Made by a program: the position numbers and the translations under genes. Below the pieces are notes generated by a model. The model was not told the origin of the DNA and made no database searches. It saw only the letters and a program-made list of their open reading frames with translations. 64,000 bases of DNA from CAYRGC01 sp964601225 (GTDB taxonomy: Bacteria > Patescibacteriota > Gracilibacteria > Peribacterales > Peribacteraceae): contig CAZRMM010000009.1 in NCBI GenBank assembly GCA_964601225.1, forward strand, positions 1 through 64,000, given 5' to 3'. Below, piece after piece: positions 27,101 through 35,800 of this stretch (positions are counted from its first letter, which is position 1; each line of letters opens with the position of its first letter).

Positions 27101-29297
27101 GGAGCAGATCGAAGCTTTCCACGTACGCGGGCTGCGAAAAATCGACATACACCTCGGGCCATTTTGTCGAGCCCCCTGCCCCGAGATAGCCGTCGGCCAG
27201 GGAAATGAGTTCGGTATTCAGTTCGCGGACCGTGACGACGGTTCCGCTTCCCCCGGGAAGAACCGCACTGGAACCCGTTGGAATGGTCGTCGATCCCGCT
27301 TTCGGGGTGAACAAACTTGAGAGCGTGAAGACTCTTTCTTCCTGAAGCCGCTCATGCTCCGCCGCCCACAGTTGCTCTGCGGCAAGATCGCGGAACAGCG
27401 ACTGCAGATTCTCAACGGCCGGCTTCTCGACGGTGAAGTTCCACTCGCGTCCGACGGACAGCAGACCTTCTTGCACCTCCCGTTCCAGGCGGACGCCCGT
27501 CGACGGGATCGCCGCGACTTTCGCGGAGAGCAAGGAATATTCCCGTTCGAGCGTTCCTCGATCGCTTTGGACCCCGGCGTACGTCTGACGAGCGGAAGCG
27601 ACGGCCTCGGACCGCTGCGCCACGAGCAGATCGGCTTGGGTGAGTTTTTGCTGCGTTGCGGCAAGGGCGGATTGCGCGGCGGGGACGGAGGTGTCGGTAT
27701 CGATCGCCGTCTGCGTCGACGCGATCTGGTTCCGGAGATCGGCGATGGCGACGCGTTGGGCGCCGACGCCGTTGTCCTTGAACGTGAACCGCGCGTTCGC
27801 CCAATCGCCATGAACGCTGCTGGTGGACACCGTCCTCAGTTCCACGTTCTGGATGCCGGTAAGATCGACCGAAACGGAGAGGGGCGCCGATTTTCCCGTG
27901 AGGACGGGGCTCTGGTAGAGCTTCTTGCCGTCGCCCCACACCTGGAAAACCGCGCTGCTATTCCCTTTCGTTTCATCGTCGATGCCGACGACGCTCTCGA
28001 AGCGCGCGTACTGGCCGGCGGTGTTGATGGTCACGGAGGAGTTCCCGCTCACGCCGATGCCGCGCGGATACTGCGTGCCGCGGACGGCCATGACGCGGCC
28101 GTCACCCGTGCCTTTGTCGCCGTTCGTCTTGTCGCGCTCCACGGGCCCGACCGCGTTCGTCGACCTGACGAAGTTCAGATCGCTCGCGGCCACGACGCGC
28201 TGCGCGCCGTTGTCGGCGTACAGGAAGCGCGCGTTGGCGTAATCGACATGGTCCGACGTGCTGTCTCCCGCATTCAAGGCGACCAACTGGACTTTCTGGA
28301 CGCCCGTAAGATCGACGGAAATCGGGAGCGGCGCGGACTTTCCGGTGAGGACAGGGCTCTCGTAGAGCTTCTTGCCGTCGCCCCACACCTGGAAGATCGC
28401 GCTGCCGGCGCCCTTGGTCTCGTCGTCGATGCCGATGACGCTCTCGAAGCGGGAGAACTGACCCGCGGCGGCGAAATCGAGAGAGGAGTTCGCGTGAACG
28501 CCGAGGCCTTTGGCATAGGAAACGCCGCGCAGCATGATCGTCTTGCCGTCGGTCGGACTCGTTTCGCCGTTGCTACGGTCGCGTTCGAAGGGTCCCCATC
28601 CGTTCTGCGCGTTCGTGACGTTGTAGTCGCTCGCGTACACGGCGGGCAGCTTCGCCCGGAGCAGCGTTTCGGCGACGGTGAGGTTCGCCGTGAGCGTCGC
28701 GAGGGCCGCCCGGCGATTCGCAAGAGCTTTCGCGGCGGCATCCAAGCCTGCCTGATCCTTGACGAGCTGGTCTGCAACGGAGGATCGGTCGTTTTGCGCT
28801 TCAGTCAGGGCTCTCTCGGCCGTCGCAAGCTCCGCGGCGGCGGTATCGACTCGCACCGAGACGGCACGCACGGCATCCTGGGTTTTCCCGAACATCGAGG
28901 AGAGCGCGGCATCGGACAAAAGATCGTCCTTCCAGTCCGCGAACGCCTGCGTGAAGGCCGACGAGAGGGCATCGGTTTCGGTCGCCGCGAGATCATGCAG
29001 GACCGTCGCTTTCTCGAGAGCGCCGGACGTATCCGGAGCGATGGTGGCGACATGTGCTTCCATGGCTCCGAGAAGGTTCGTCGTCGTCGGAAGGATCCTG
29101 TCATTCATGACCTCAAGAGCAGGATGTGCCTGATGCGGCGTTGGGCTCGATGATCGTGGCTTTTCAGTGAAGAGCGAACGAACCCATTTTCCAACGGAGG
29201 CAATGCCCGTTGAAATCGTCCCCGAAGAACGGGCCTTGGGCTCCGACTCGGATCGGGAAGGGGAATGTGGAACGGCAGAAGGACGACGTGGATCCAT
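23658..29297 (-). CDS. Giant exoprotein 2: NPCBM pair with CHAP/NlpC-like amidase tip
   Basis: 1879 aa, same plan as giant 1. A Ser/Pro-rich basic N-terminus without signal peptide holds the planctomycete-like motif LEVMNDRILP (61-70). Next: helical region, two NPCBM-like domains (about 222-370 and 372-515), coiled coils, and a long middle region. The C-terminal papain-like domain (about 1715-1879) has Cys1750 in GECKYWV, His1832 in GQHTMII and Asp1848/Asn1850 in FDSNY, as in CHAP or NlpC/P60 peptidoglycan amidases. The trunk is GC-rich and the tip AT-rich. Element A is 90 bases upstream. Likely acts on cell walls; the target, self or foreign, is inferred. Confidence 0.75.
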   Translation of the reverse strand: MDPRRPSAVPHSPSRSESEPKARSSGTISTGIASVGKWVRSLFTEKPRSSSPTPHQAHPALEVMNDRILPTTTNLLGAMEAHVATIAPDTSGALEKATVLHDLAATETDALSSAFTQAFADWKDDLLSDAALSSMFGKTQDAVRAVSVRVDTAAAELATAERALTEAQNDRSSVADQLVKDQAGLDAAAKALANRRAALATLTANLTVAETLLRAKLPAVYASDYNVTNAQNGWGPFERDRSNGETSPTDGKTIMLRGVSYAKGLGVHANSSLDFAAAGQFSRFESVIGIDDETKGAGSAIFQVWGDGKKLYESPVLTGKSAPLPISVDLTGVQKVQLVALNAGDSTSDHVDYANARFLYADNGAQRVVAASDLNFVRSTNAVGPVERDKTNGDKGTGDGRVMAVRGTQYPRGIGVSGNSSVTINTAGQYARFESVVGIDDETKGNSSAVFQVWGDGKKLYQSPVLTGKSAPLSVSVDLTGIQNVELRTVSTSSVHGDWANARFTFKDNGVGAQRVAIADLRNQIASTQTAIDTDTSVPAAQSALAATQQKLTQADLLVAQRSEAVASARQTYAGVQSDRGTLEREYSLLSAKVAAIPSTGVRLEREVQEGLLSVGREWNFTVEKPAVENLQSLFRDLAAEQLWAAEHERLQEERVFTLSSLFTPKAGSTTIPTGSSAVLPGGSGTVVTVRELNTELISLADGYLGAGGSTKWPEVYVDFSQPAYVESFDLLRVAGSRPAEIRITNLDGSIERISSNGGSTIIEKVVQAVSWDRMVSENVFHVNVTFKTSPEIEEANRLMTLKSALEAQDAEIAEQLRILQLRDALSVSDRREAAFALDVFPKDSPQWKAAAAALDHSRPETMQNSPEMHVVGVEGNRIVFEVFGSPGETYAVEQRYQGSGGTWVTGESKNVAMPSGQSSSLVSFYVTSAVQATSLSFCLSNAKTGIVPGSTATFGWNAVSRQLSITQESFPSLALRAGESAGSINDIQVDLLKACTKELLQQEAPAYSPIVFNYGTNIQASKDIIFNGQGISCDVNQIALWQLQQGNPDKWGTVGTDWIQAARAYCARNHTNEGDEIRGMQYDLSWQANKVMKDYNLLVQCVTDYFYSLLEGKLGNGVTAYDTRALNIGGQFFPGTQAIVAAMETNFRSIYGKLKAFEGEEVMELAARDRASEAAGTAQRIEENARHALDLAVQYMQSNPDSLGTPLSTRISTLTGNLDPAIMQKVTDEMKAGTYVGGLTPAQQQMVVQGFVAFYGGSTPSGNVAATPLDTRVIAHGELNDRFLATIMSDTAVSPSVQNAVGNGESVDLRSNETYDTARSPIRVELRQNESAYVRFTVKDEASLSASMSALPAGMTWMLVRKNPQTSVYEPIQQLTGAPRSTISLSKILPAGEYALAMTAGQAMSVGGILYGGENALSSFGLDLKLTRLEREYKAEQILALYSPTLSIHNIASAERKTLETTAAGRMFLSACSLLEQKKPIDVIADWIVAATGIKQESVLLALTCSTDPAAQIEGLRSLLNKDPSLASAFTTTATTEGMVMTSADLINPSTLRVRFNYASPNFTFDRGNVYAITPRGVQVPGQLVPGDFRSSLYVDIPLDSIRSALITAYPAEAASLDAVSLTFKVALWKQAGDSAGLQGNNTTLQPLTLDLSTLKFSPEAIVGTDAWSKLTAAQQETIRQSLDFGFVSGKNAQLISWLVDTFLKFDSTEEHRMTAQENAKIGLGWVGTAYPKNDDETTAIDESDLGECKYWVQKLVIEPALGILIPNNNVPKNADGTSDYTKQYMWENLKNVQQVVPTNFDLDFQSAFQNYSIEAGDIIQVSGDNWHGQHTMIIGKIENDGIWVFDSNYQEKTPMYHRISFSKLDENTGFTIYRVNS

Positions 29298-29386
29298 GGA
29301 ATGAGAAAAGAAAATGCAAATACAGCAAACAGGACCGTCCTGACGCGGAGGAGATGCCGATGGATACGAAAAAATACCTACTAAGA

Positions 29387-29422
29387 CTTTTTGGCTTCCA
29401 TAAGGGCTCTTTGAGGTTCTTT
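29387..29422 (-). promoter_or_regulatory. Direct-repeat element A (giant exoprotein 2)
   Basis: Identical over 36 bases to element B. On the minus strand GAACC-N5-GAGCCC-N6-AAGCCAAAAAG ends 90 bases before the start of the giant gene. It lies between that gene and the end of the GT2 gene, so it should serve only the giant. Confidence 0.7.
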
Positions 29423-29452
29423 CCCCTCACGGAACCACCCCGTCCACCGGCA

Positions 29453-30175
29453 TCATGCCCGGGTACTCATTCGCTGCCGGCACAGTTCCTTCTGCACCTT
29501 CGCGATGGCGATGAGCTCCTTGAACATGTTCACGATCACGTAGAGCTTGGCGCCCGTGGGGTTGCCCGCGAGGCGCGGGTAGTGGGGCACGTCCACCGTC
29601 TTCCACGGAATGCCGTTCACCTTGAGGCGCATGTACATCTCGGTATTGAAGAGCTTCTCGTACCCCACCGTCGGCTTGATGACGGGCCAAAGCGATCGCT
29701 CGTAGGCCTTCATGCCGCAATTGACGTCGCGCACCCAAAGCCCGAGCACGATCCAGTTCATGAGGCCGAGGATCTTGCCGAAAGTGTTGCGAATGACGCT
29801 GTCGGCTCGGCGGCGGCGGCGGCCGGAGACGAAGCGGTATTCGCCGATGAACGGCAGGATTTTTGCGAGGTCTTCGGGTCGGAACTGCCCGTCGGAATCC
29901 ATGTAGGCGATGACGTCCATCGTCGCGGCGTCGCAACCGGTGGCGATGGCGTTGCCGTAGCCTCGGTTCTTTTGATGATGGATCACCTTGAGACGACGAT
30001 CATCCTTGGCCATCTCCTCCAGAAGCTGGCCCGTGCGGTCCTTGGAACCGTCGTCGACGGCGATCACTTCGCCGCGGATCTCCGCCTGATCGAACCAACG
30101 AAGGCACGCGCGAATGGTGCGCGGAACGTTTTCCTCTTCGTTGTAACAAGGAAGGACGAGCGAGAGGGTCGACAT
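29453..30175 (-). CDS. GT2 glycosyltransferase, Dpm1-like
   Basis: 240 aa from ATG 30175, where the GT2 fold begins (MSTLSLVLPCYNEEENV). It has VIAVDDGSKDRTG, the DSDGQF metal motif, and the RRRRRADSVIRNTFGK stretch that replaces the QxxRW box in Dpm1-type enzymes. No C-terminal membrane helices. Known: such enzymes transfer mannose or glucose from a nucleotide sugar to polyprenyl phosphate at the cytoplasmic face. It is divergent from the GT-C gene at 30354, which would use that donor. Confidence 0.85.
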   Translation of the reverse strand: MSTLSLVLPCYNEEENVPRTIRACLRWFDQAEIRGEVIAVDDGSKDRTGQLLEEMAKDDRRLKVIHHQKNRGYGNAIATGCDAATMDVIAYMDSDGQFRPEDLAKILPFIGEYRFVSGRRRRRADSVIRNTFGKILGLMNWIVLGLWVRDVNCGMKAYERSLWPVIKPTVGYEKLFNTEMYMRLKVNGIPWKTVDVPHYPRLAGNPTGAKLYVIVNMFKELIAIAKVQKELCRQRMSTRA

Positions 30176-30353
30176 AGAGGGCCAAGGCATGATCCCGGAG
30201 GGACCGAGGGGGGTCAACTCCTCCATGGAGACGCGGCGGCTGCGCGCGCGATGGGTCGTACCCGTGGCAACCCCTCGAGATTGGCCAACGAAAGGGAAAA
30301 GATGCAATTCGTCCCGGTTGTTGGCCCAGGGGGAAAACCGTAAAGTACCGGCC

Positions 30354-32210
30354 GTGCGTCTCTCGCAGCGTTCGATCGAGGCGATGGTTCACGTGGGCCT
30401 CCTGGCAGTGGTCTCGGGATTCGTTCTGTTGCTCCTGCAACTGACGACGCCTCACATTCGGTCCGTCCGCTACGGTTACGACGGTCGACCGACGCTCGAC
30501 GCCACACTTCCGCTGCAAATAGATTCGACGGGGACAGATCTGCGAGTAACCATGACGATGGATGCGGGAACCATCCATTCGTCCTCCTTTCGCGTATGGC
30601 CGGACGACTGCCTAACGCAACTCACGGTGAACGGAACGGTTGTGCCGGTACCGGAAAACGCCTGTCTTCGCGACCAGGGATACGTTCTTGATTTGGGGGA
30701 CGCGCTGAAAGCCGGCGAAAACTCACTCGTTTTCACCATCCACGACAATGGCGGCAAGGGCGGCGTGGACTTGCGCGTGAGCGGAACGGATCCGATGAGA
30801 GTGCTCATCCTGTGCCTCGTGACGCTCTCCGTCGCATGGGTGGGAACGAGGCTCAGCATCCTGAGCGCGCGGGGCACGGGAAAATTCAGAGGCGGTCCGT
30901 TGTGGCTGGTACCGATCCTCGTGCTGGCTCTTTCGCTGCGCTATTCCCTCGTGACGCATCCGGGATTCGGATTCGACGTGGGAGTGAATCAAGGATGGGC
31001 GAGAAGCGCGGCGCTCTACGGCTTCGGCCCCTCGTACTCCAGGCAGGTGGACGGCAACATGCTGCCGAATTATCCCCCGCTCTCGATCCTCGTCTTCGGA
31101 AGCATGGGATACCTCTACAAAGCCACGGTACTGCCGACGCTCGACCAGAATCTCCCCGTCTTCCGCGTGATCATCAAGACGCCGGCCATCCTCATGGATG
31201 TCGCACTGGCCGCCTTCTTCTGGTGGTTCATCCGGAAGATGACCAAATCGAAGAAAGCCGCGAATATCGCCGCACTCGGCATCGCCGTGCATCCCATTCT
31301 CATCCATAACAGCGCCGTCTGGGGACAGACCGACGCGCTCTACGCGGGCGTGATGGTCTTTGCGCTGTTTGCGGCATTGCGGCAACGCTGGATCCTCGCG
31401 GGATTCTGTACCGCGGCGGCGCTCATGCTGAAGATGCAGGCGCTCGTGCTCCTGCCGACGATCGGCCTTCTCACCGTCGCCTACTGGCGCAAGGCTTGGT
31501 GGCGAGTGCCCCTCGGCGCGCTCATCGCCACGACCCTCGTTCTCACGGTCTACATCCCGGGAGGAGGCATCGAGAGAATTTGGGAAGTCTACGCCCACTC
31601 GGTAGGCAACTACACCAACCTTTCGCTCGAAGCCGATAACCTTTGGATGGCGCTCTACGCCGGGAACGCCGGACGAAGCGACACGCAATTCTTCTTCAAC
31701 CTGCTCGCCTTCCGCACGGTCGGTCTGCTGCTGTTCCTCACGGCGGTGCTCTGGCTTCTGGCGCTCTTCGGGCGATCGACGATCCGGGCGATACAGAAGC
31801 CTCAGCGTTACGGCTTCTACCCGTTCCTTCTCACGGGTCTCATCGCTTCGGCGTTCTTTCTTCTGAACACCGAAATGCACGAGCGTTACCTCGTCGCCGC
31901 TTTCCCCTTGCTCTTCCCGATGCTGTTTTTGGGTCGCCGCGCGGGCAAGCTCTATCTCCTCACGGTACTGGCCTATCTTCTGAATCTGCTGCACGTCGTG
32001 CAGTTCGGCTGGTTCGATAAGATGATCGTCGATGAATTCTCGGGAGGCATCCGCCCTTCCGTGGCGGTTCTCCAACTCGTGCTTTTCTTCTGCAATATTC
32101 GGGAAATCCTCCGCGTTCAGCGGCTCCTCGATAACGAACAAGACCACTGGGCGAAAATCGCGCTCCTGAGGAATTGGGAACGCATCAAGGGATGGGTGAT
32201 CGAGGACTGA
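30354..32210 (+). CDS. GT-C glycosyltransferase with extracytoplasmic domain
   Basis: 618 aa from GTG 30354, seven bases after TAAAGT (30341-30346), a leaderless-type arrangement. After a first membrane helix comes an extracytoplasmic beta-rich domain (about 45-150), then about ten helices with GT-C features: FGFDVGVNQGWARSAALYGFGPSY, LPNYPPLSILVFG and NSAVWGQTDALYAG, as in ALG6/ALG8 or DUF2029 enzymes. It should move a sugar from a polyprenyl donor to an exported acceptor. The open frame upstream of 30354 overlaps the divergent GT2 start and is not counted. Confidence 0.75.
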   Translation: MRLSQRSIEAMVHVGLLAVVSGFVLLLLQLTTPHIRSVRYGYDGRPTLDATLPLQIDSTGTDLRVTMTMDAGTIHSSSFRVWPDDCLTQLTVNGTVVPVPENACLRDQGYVLDLGDALKAGENSLVFTIHDNGGKGGVDLRVSGTDPMRVLILCLVTLSVAWVGTRLSILSARGTGKFRGGPLWLVPILVLALSLRYSLVTHPGFGFDVGVNQGWARSAALYGFGPSYSRQVDGNMLPNYPPLSILVFGSMGYLYKATVLPTLDQNLPVFRVIIKTPAILMDVALAAFFWWFIRKMTKSKKAANIAALGIAVHPILIHNSAVWGQTDALYAGVMVFALFAALRQRWILAGFCTAAALMLKMQALVLLPTIGLLTVAYWRKAWWRVPLGALIATTLVLTVYIPGGGIERIWEVYAHSVGNYTNLSLEADNLWMALYAGNAGRSDTQFFFNLLAFRTVGLLLFLTAVLWLLALFGRSTIRAIQKPQRYGFYPFLLTGLIASAFFLLNTEMHERYLVAAFPLLFPMLFLGRRAGKLYLLTVLAYLLNLLHVVQFGWFDKMIVDEFSGGIRPSVAVLQLVLFFCNIREILRVQRLLDNEQDHWAKIALLRNWERIKGWVIED

Positions 32211-32236
32211 CGACGCCGTGACGAAGCGACGCAGAA

Positions 32237-32267
32237 GAAAAGCCGCCGGGATTCCCGCGGCGGCTTT
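32237..32267. terminator. Bidirectional terminator
   Basis: AAAAGCCGCCGGG...CCCGCGGCGGCTTT forms a strong GC stem with A and T runs on its two sides, between the convergent genes ending at 32210 and 32292. Confidence 0.85.
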
Positions 32268-32291
32268 CGATACGGGAAAGTGGGAGCGGCG

Positions 32292-32741
32292 TTACTTCAC
32301 CGACGGCGCAGGCTGCTTCCCCGGAGCGGACGAGGGCGGCTGGATCTGGACCGGAACGACATCGATGATCATGTTCTTCGACGGACTGAAGAGAATGGCA
32401 CGATCCTTCGTGATGACGAGGTTATCGCCGTTCGATGCCTTGGCATAGAAGGGATTCTTCTCCCGAAGTTTCTCGACGTCCACGATGGTGGCGACCGTCG
32501 GTTCGACATCGCTGGGTATGTTGATGAGCTTACGCACCTGCTCCACGACGGCGCGAGCGGCGGCCTTGTTCTCCTCCGCATTGCCCGTGTCGCCTCCCGT
32601 CACCTGGTTCAAACGAACGGAAAGCTGCGCGATCTGATCTTCGGCGGCGCGGCGGCGCATATCGAGGACGAGCACGAGAGCGACGAGACCGACGACGATG
32701 AGAAATCCGAGGGGCCTGGAGCGCGAAGGCTTAGCATCCAT
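32292..32741 (-). CDS. Patescibacteria-type small anchored protein, unknown
   Basis: 149 aa: a short basic cytoplasmic start, one membrane helix (PLGFLIVVGLVALVLVL), a short coiled coil, then a conserved region DVEPTVATIVDVEKLREKNPFYAKASNGDNLVITKDRAILFSPSKNMIIDVVPV. From memory this NGD..LI...A.L..P..N.I..V.P pattern recurs in many CPR genomes without known function. Its topology puts the conserved domain outside the membrane. It follows the giant surface protein gene on the same strand, about 115 bases downstream. Confidence 0.65.
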   Translation of the reverse strand: MDAKPSRSRPLGFLIVVGLVALVLVLDMRRRAAEDQIAQLSVRLNQVTGGDTGNAEENKAAARAVVEQVRKLINIPSDVEPTVATIVDVEKLREKNPFYAKASNGDNLVITKDRAILFSPSKNMIIDVVPVQIQPPSSAPGKQPAPSVK

Positions 32742-32855
32742 GGGAACTGGGGGAAGAAAACGATATCGCTTGTCATCCTACTTCCGCTTCCAAAGCACGG
32801 GCAAGCCGCCACGCGTGATGATACGAGTGCAATACTTGTGTTCATGAATTCCTTC

Positions 32856-35800
32856 TTAGAAACTGGCTTCTTCTTGCGAATTTTCGGAAGAAACCTCCGG
32901 CTGAGGATCGAATACGGGAACAGAGGAATCCTCGGACGTCGAGGGAAGAAGGGTTTCCGCGTCACTGGAAACACTCACGGACGACGAGCTTTCGACGGAG
33001 TCGTCGACGGAGGAAACCGGCTCGGATTCGACCGATGCAGACGATGTTTCGTCGATCTCCTGCGAGCTGCTCTCTTCCGATGCGACGGACGATGAAAGCG
33101 ACTCTTCGGACGTGGATGCTTCCGAGGACCGCTCCTGCGTCGTCACGCGATATCCGTCGGGCAGAATCAGGGTGGGCGGGTCGGTCTGCGTATTCCAGGT
33201 AAAGGAGATGCCGAGATCCGGATGATCCCAGACGTACGCGTCGTGGTAGCGGGCGCAACTGAGGGGATTGCCATCGGCATCGCGCGTGACAATGTTGCGG
33301 ATGCAGCCGTTCCAAACGGCATTCGTCGAGAGAGGAACGCCGAAGGCGTCGACGGGGAAGTCGACGGTGTCGACGAGGGACAACGACGCGTCTTCGAGAG
33401 CGCTCGCCGAACTCCCCGTACCGCTGATGAGACCCACGGCGAACCAGGAGAATTTCACCGTGCCGGTGACGGGTTTGTCCGCACGGAGCACGAAACCCGT
33501 CGCGGAGGAGAAGTCGACCCACCACTCGGAACCGACGCGGCCGTTGGGCGTCGCAGTGATCACGGGAGCCTCGAGGAACGGGGGATGGAAAGCGACCTGG
33601 ACGGCGACGTTATCCTGCGTGATCTCCGCGTATCCCGCCTGGCGGCTGCCGACACGAAGCTCTCCGTACACCTCCACGTCGCCGAGGAATCGGGCGAGAC
33701 CCTCGAAGGTGACGGGACCCATGACCTGCAGGGCACCCCGGACGACGAGCTGATCGAGGGTGACGACGGATCCGGCACCGAACGTCAGCGTCGCACCCGA
33801 GGCGAGTTCGAGAGAACCACGGAGAAGCACGGAACCGTTCAATACGGTATCGGACGCAACATCGAGAGTATCTGCCTGCAACGCGCCGTTCACTCCGAGA
33901 GTGCCGTCGACCGTCATGGCGCCCGGCACGAAGAGCGACGAGACCCTGAGAATGCCGTCGAGCGAGAGATCGCCGGCGATGCGGGCATCGCCGCCGACCA
34001 TGAGCGTCTCGTCGACATTGAGCGTCGTCGCGGTCAGGTCTCCGCCGAGCGCGCTTCCGGTGGAAGCGGCGGCGACCGAAACAGAACCCGAAGAGGAGAG
34101 CGAACCGATGCGCGCTTCGAGGGCGCCGATGCGATCCACAAGGGATACCACGTTGAGCGCGGCGAACTGTCGCCCCACTTCGTCGGAAATGGGCTGCACG
34201 AGTGCCCCGGAAGCGCTGACGCGGTCGATGGCCGCCTGGAGGGAGATCTCAAGCTCGTCTTGAATCTTGAGATCGCGAATCGTTTCGAGCACGCGATCGG
34301 AGACGGCTTCGCTCGTGAGCGAGCCGTTGCGACGGGCAATGAGGACGTCGATCATGCCCTCCCCTCCGGAAAGCCCGCTCAAGGCGACGCCCACCGTGGG
34401 CTCTCCGGCAACGGCCTTGCGGACGTACCCGGCCCGATCGGCGCTTGTGAGGCCGTCGCCGATGCGGATGGGATTCTCCGCATCGACGATCGCCTTGGCC
34501 TTCAGCTGACCGATGAGACCGACCAGGACGGTGCCGGGAACGGGCAGATCGTCCCCGACCGCAGAGAACTTATTGCCGATGAAGGCGGCCTGTTCCTTGC
34601 TCGAAACGATACCCATCACGTTGGCATCCGCGCCGTGCTCGCAACGCTTCACCGTGTTCTCGTTCGCCACATCGATACAGACCGCCTCGCCGAAGCGCAA
34701 ATCCGGAGTGGAAGCGTAGAAATATTCGGCGTAATCGGCGCCGCCTCCCGTGAAGGACGCGTCGGCGGTGACGGTGCCGTCGGCGGTGACGCGGAGGATA
34801 ACGTCGTCATCGGAAGCGACGTCCGAGAGAACGGAGAAGACCGTATTCGATCCCGTCGATTCGTCGGTATCGATAACTGCTCTGTGGAAAGTCACGTTGC
34901 TACTAGTATTGAGGTACTGGTTGATATCGTTCAAATACGCGTTATTGAGACTCACGGTCACGGTGTCTGTCCCGGAGACGGTAACATCGATATTCGTCCC
35001 ATCCGTGAAGGTGACCGTGTCGCCGGCGTCGATGTACTCACTTGACCCACCATCGCTAATAGTGAAACCGATAGAGCTAGTAGAACAACCGACGTAGCCA
35101 CTGGCATCGGTAGTGAGGCGCGTGCAGTTTGCAAAAAAGCCGCTGTTCAAGAGCAGCGGCGAGGCGGCTGACATCGTCAACAAACCGGATACGGTATCGC
35201 CGGTGCTGTTCACGTACGTATTGGAACCGTCGGCGAACTGGCTCACGTCTTCTCCGCTGTAGGCGACATCACCCGTGCCGCAGGCGAGATCGCCGCTGGC
35301 ATCGGTGTACACGATAGTGCAGGAAACTCCCGGACGACCTTGGTAGTGGGAATCGTTCGTGAACTGGCTGATATTCTCGCCGGAGAACGCGATGTCGCCG
35401 GCTCCGCACGTCACGTTGCCCGCGCCATCCGTATAGAGATACGGGCAGCTGGCATAACCGTCGAACGTGACCGTGCTGCTGACGCCGAACGTGCCGTACA
35501 CGTCGAGTGTGTAGTCGGGTGACAGATCGCCGCCTACGCCAACGTTGCCGCCGCCGTTGTTGATGATGAGCGGCGCCCAGCTATCGAGATTGGGACCATG
35601 CGCGCCGATGTACGCGGAACCATCTGCCTGGCCGATGATCACGCGGTTGCCGTTCGCATCGCCAAAGGCCGCGGCGATCCAGCCCGTTGTTTGCGAAGCG
35701 TTTCCGGCGTTGTACTGCGTGAAGTGGTTACGGGCGTTATCGGCATTCGAGCCAAGTGTGCCGGCATTCGTGAAACGAACGGCATTGTCGATGCCATTCA

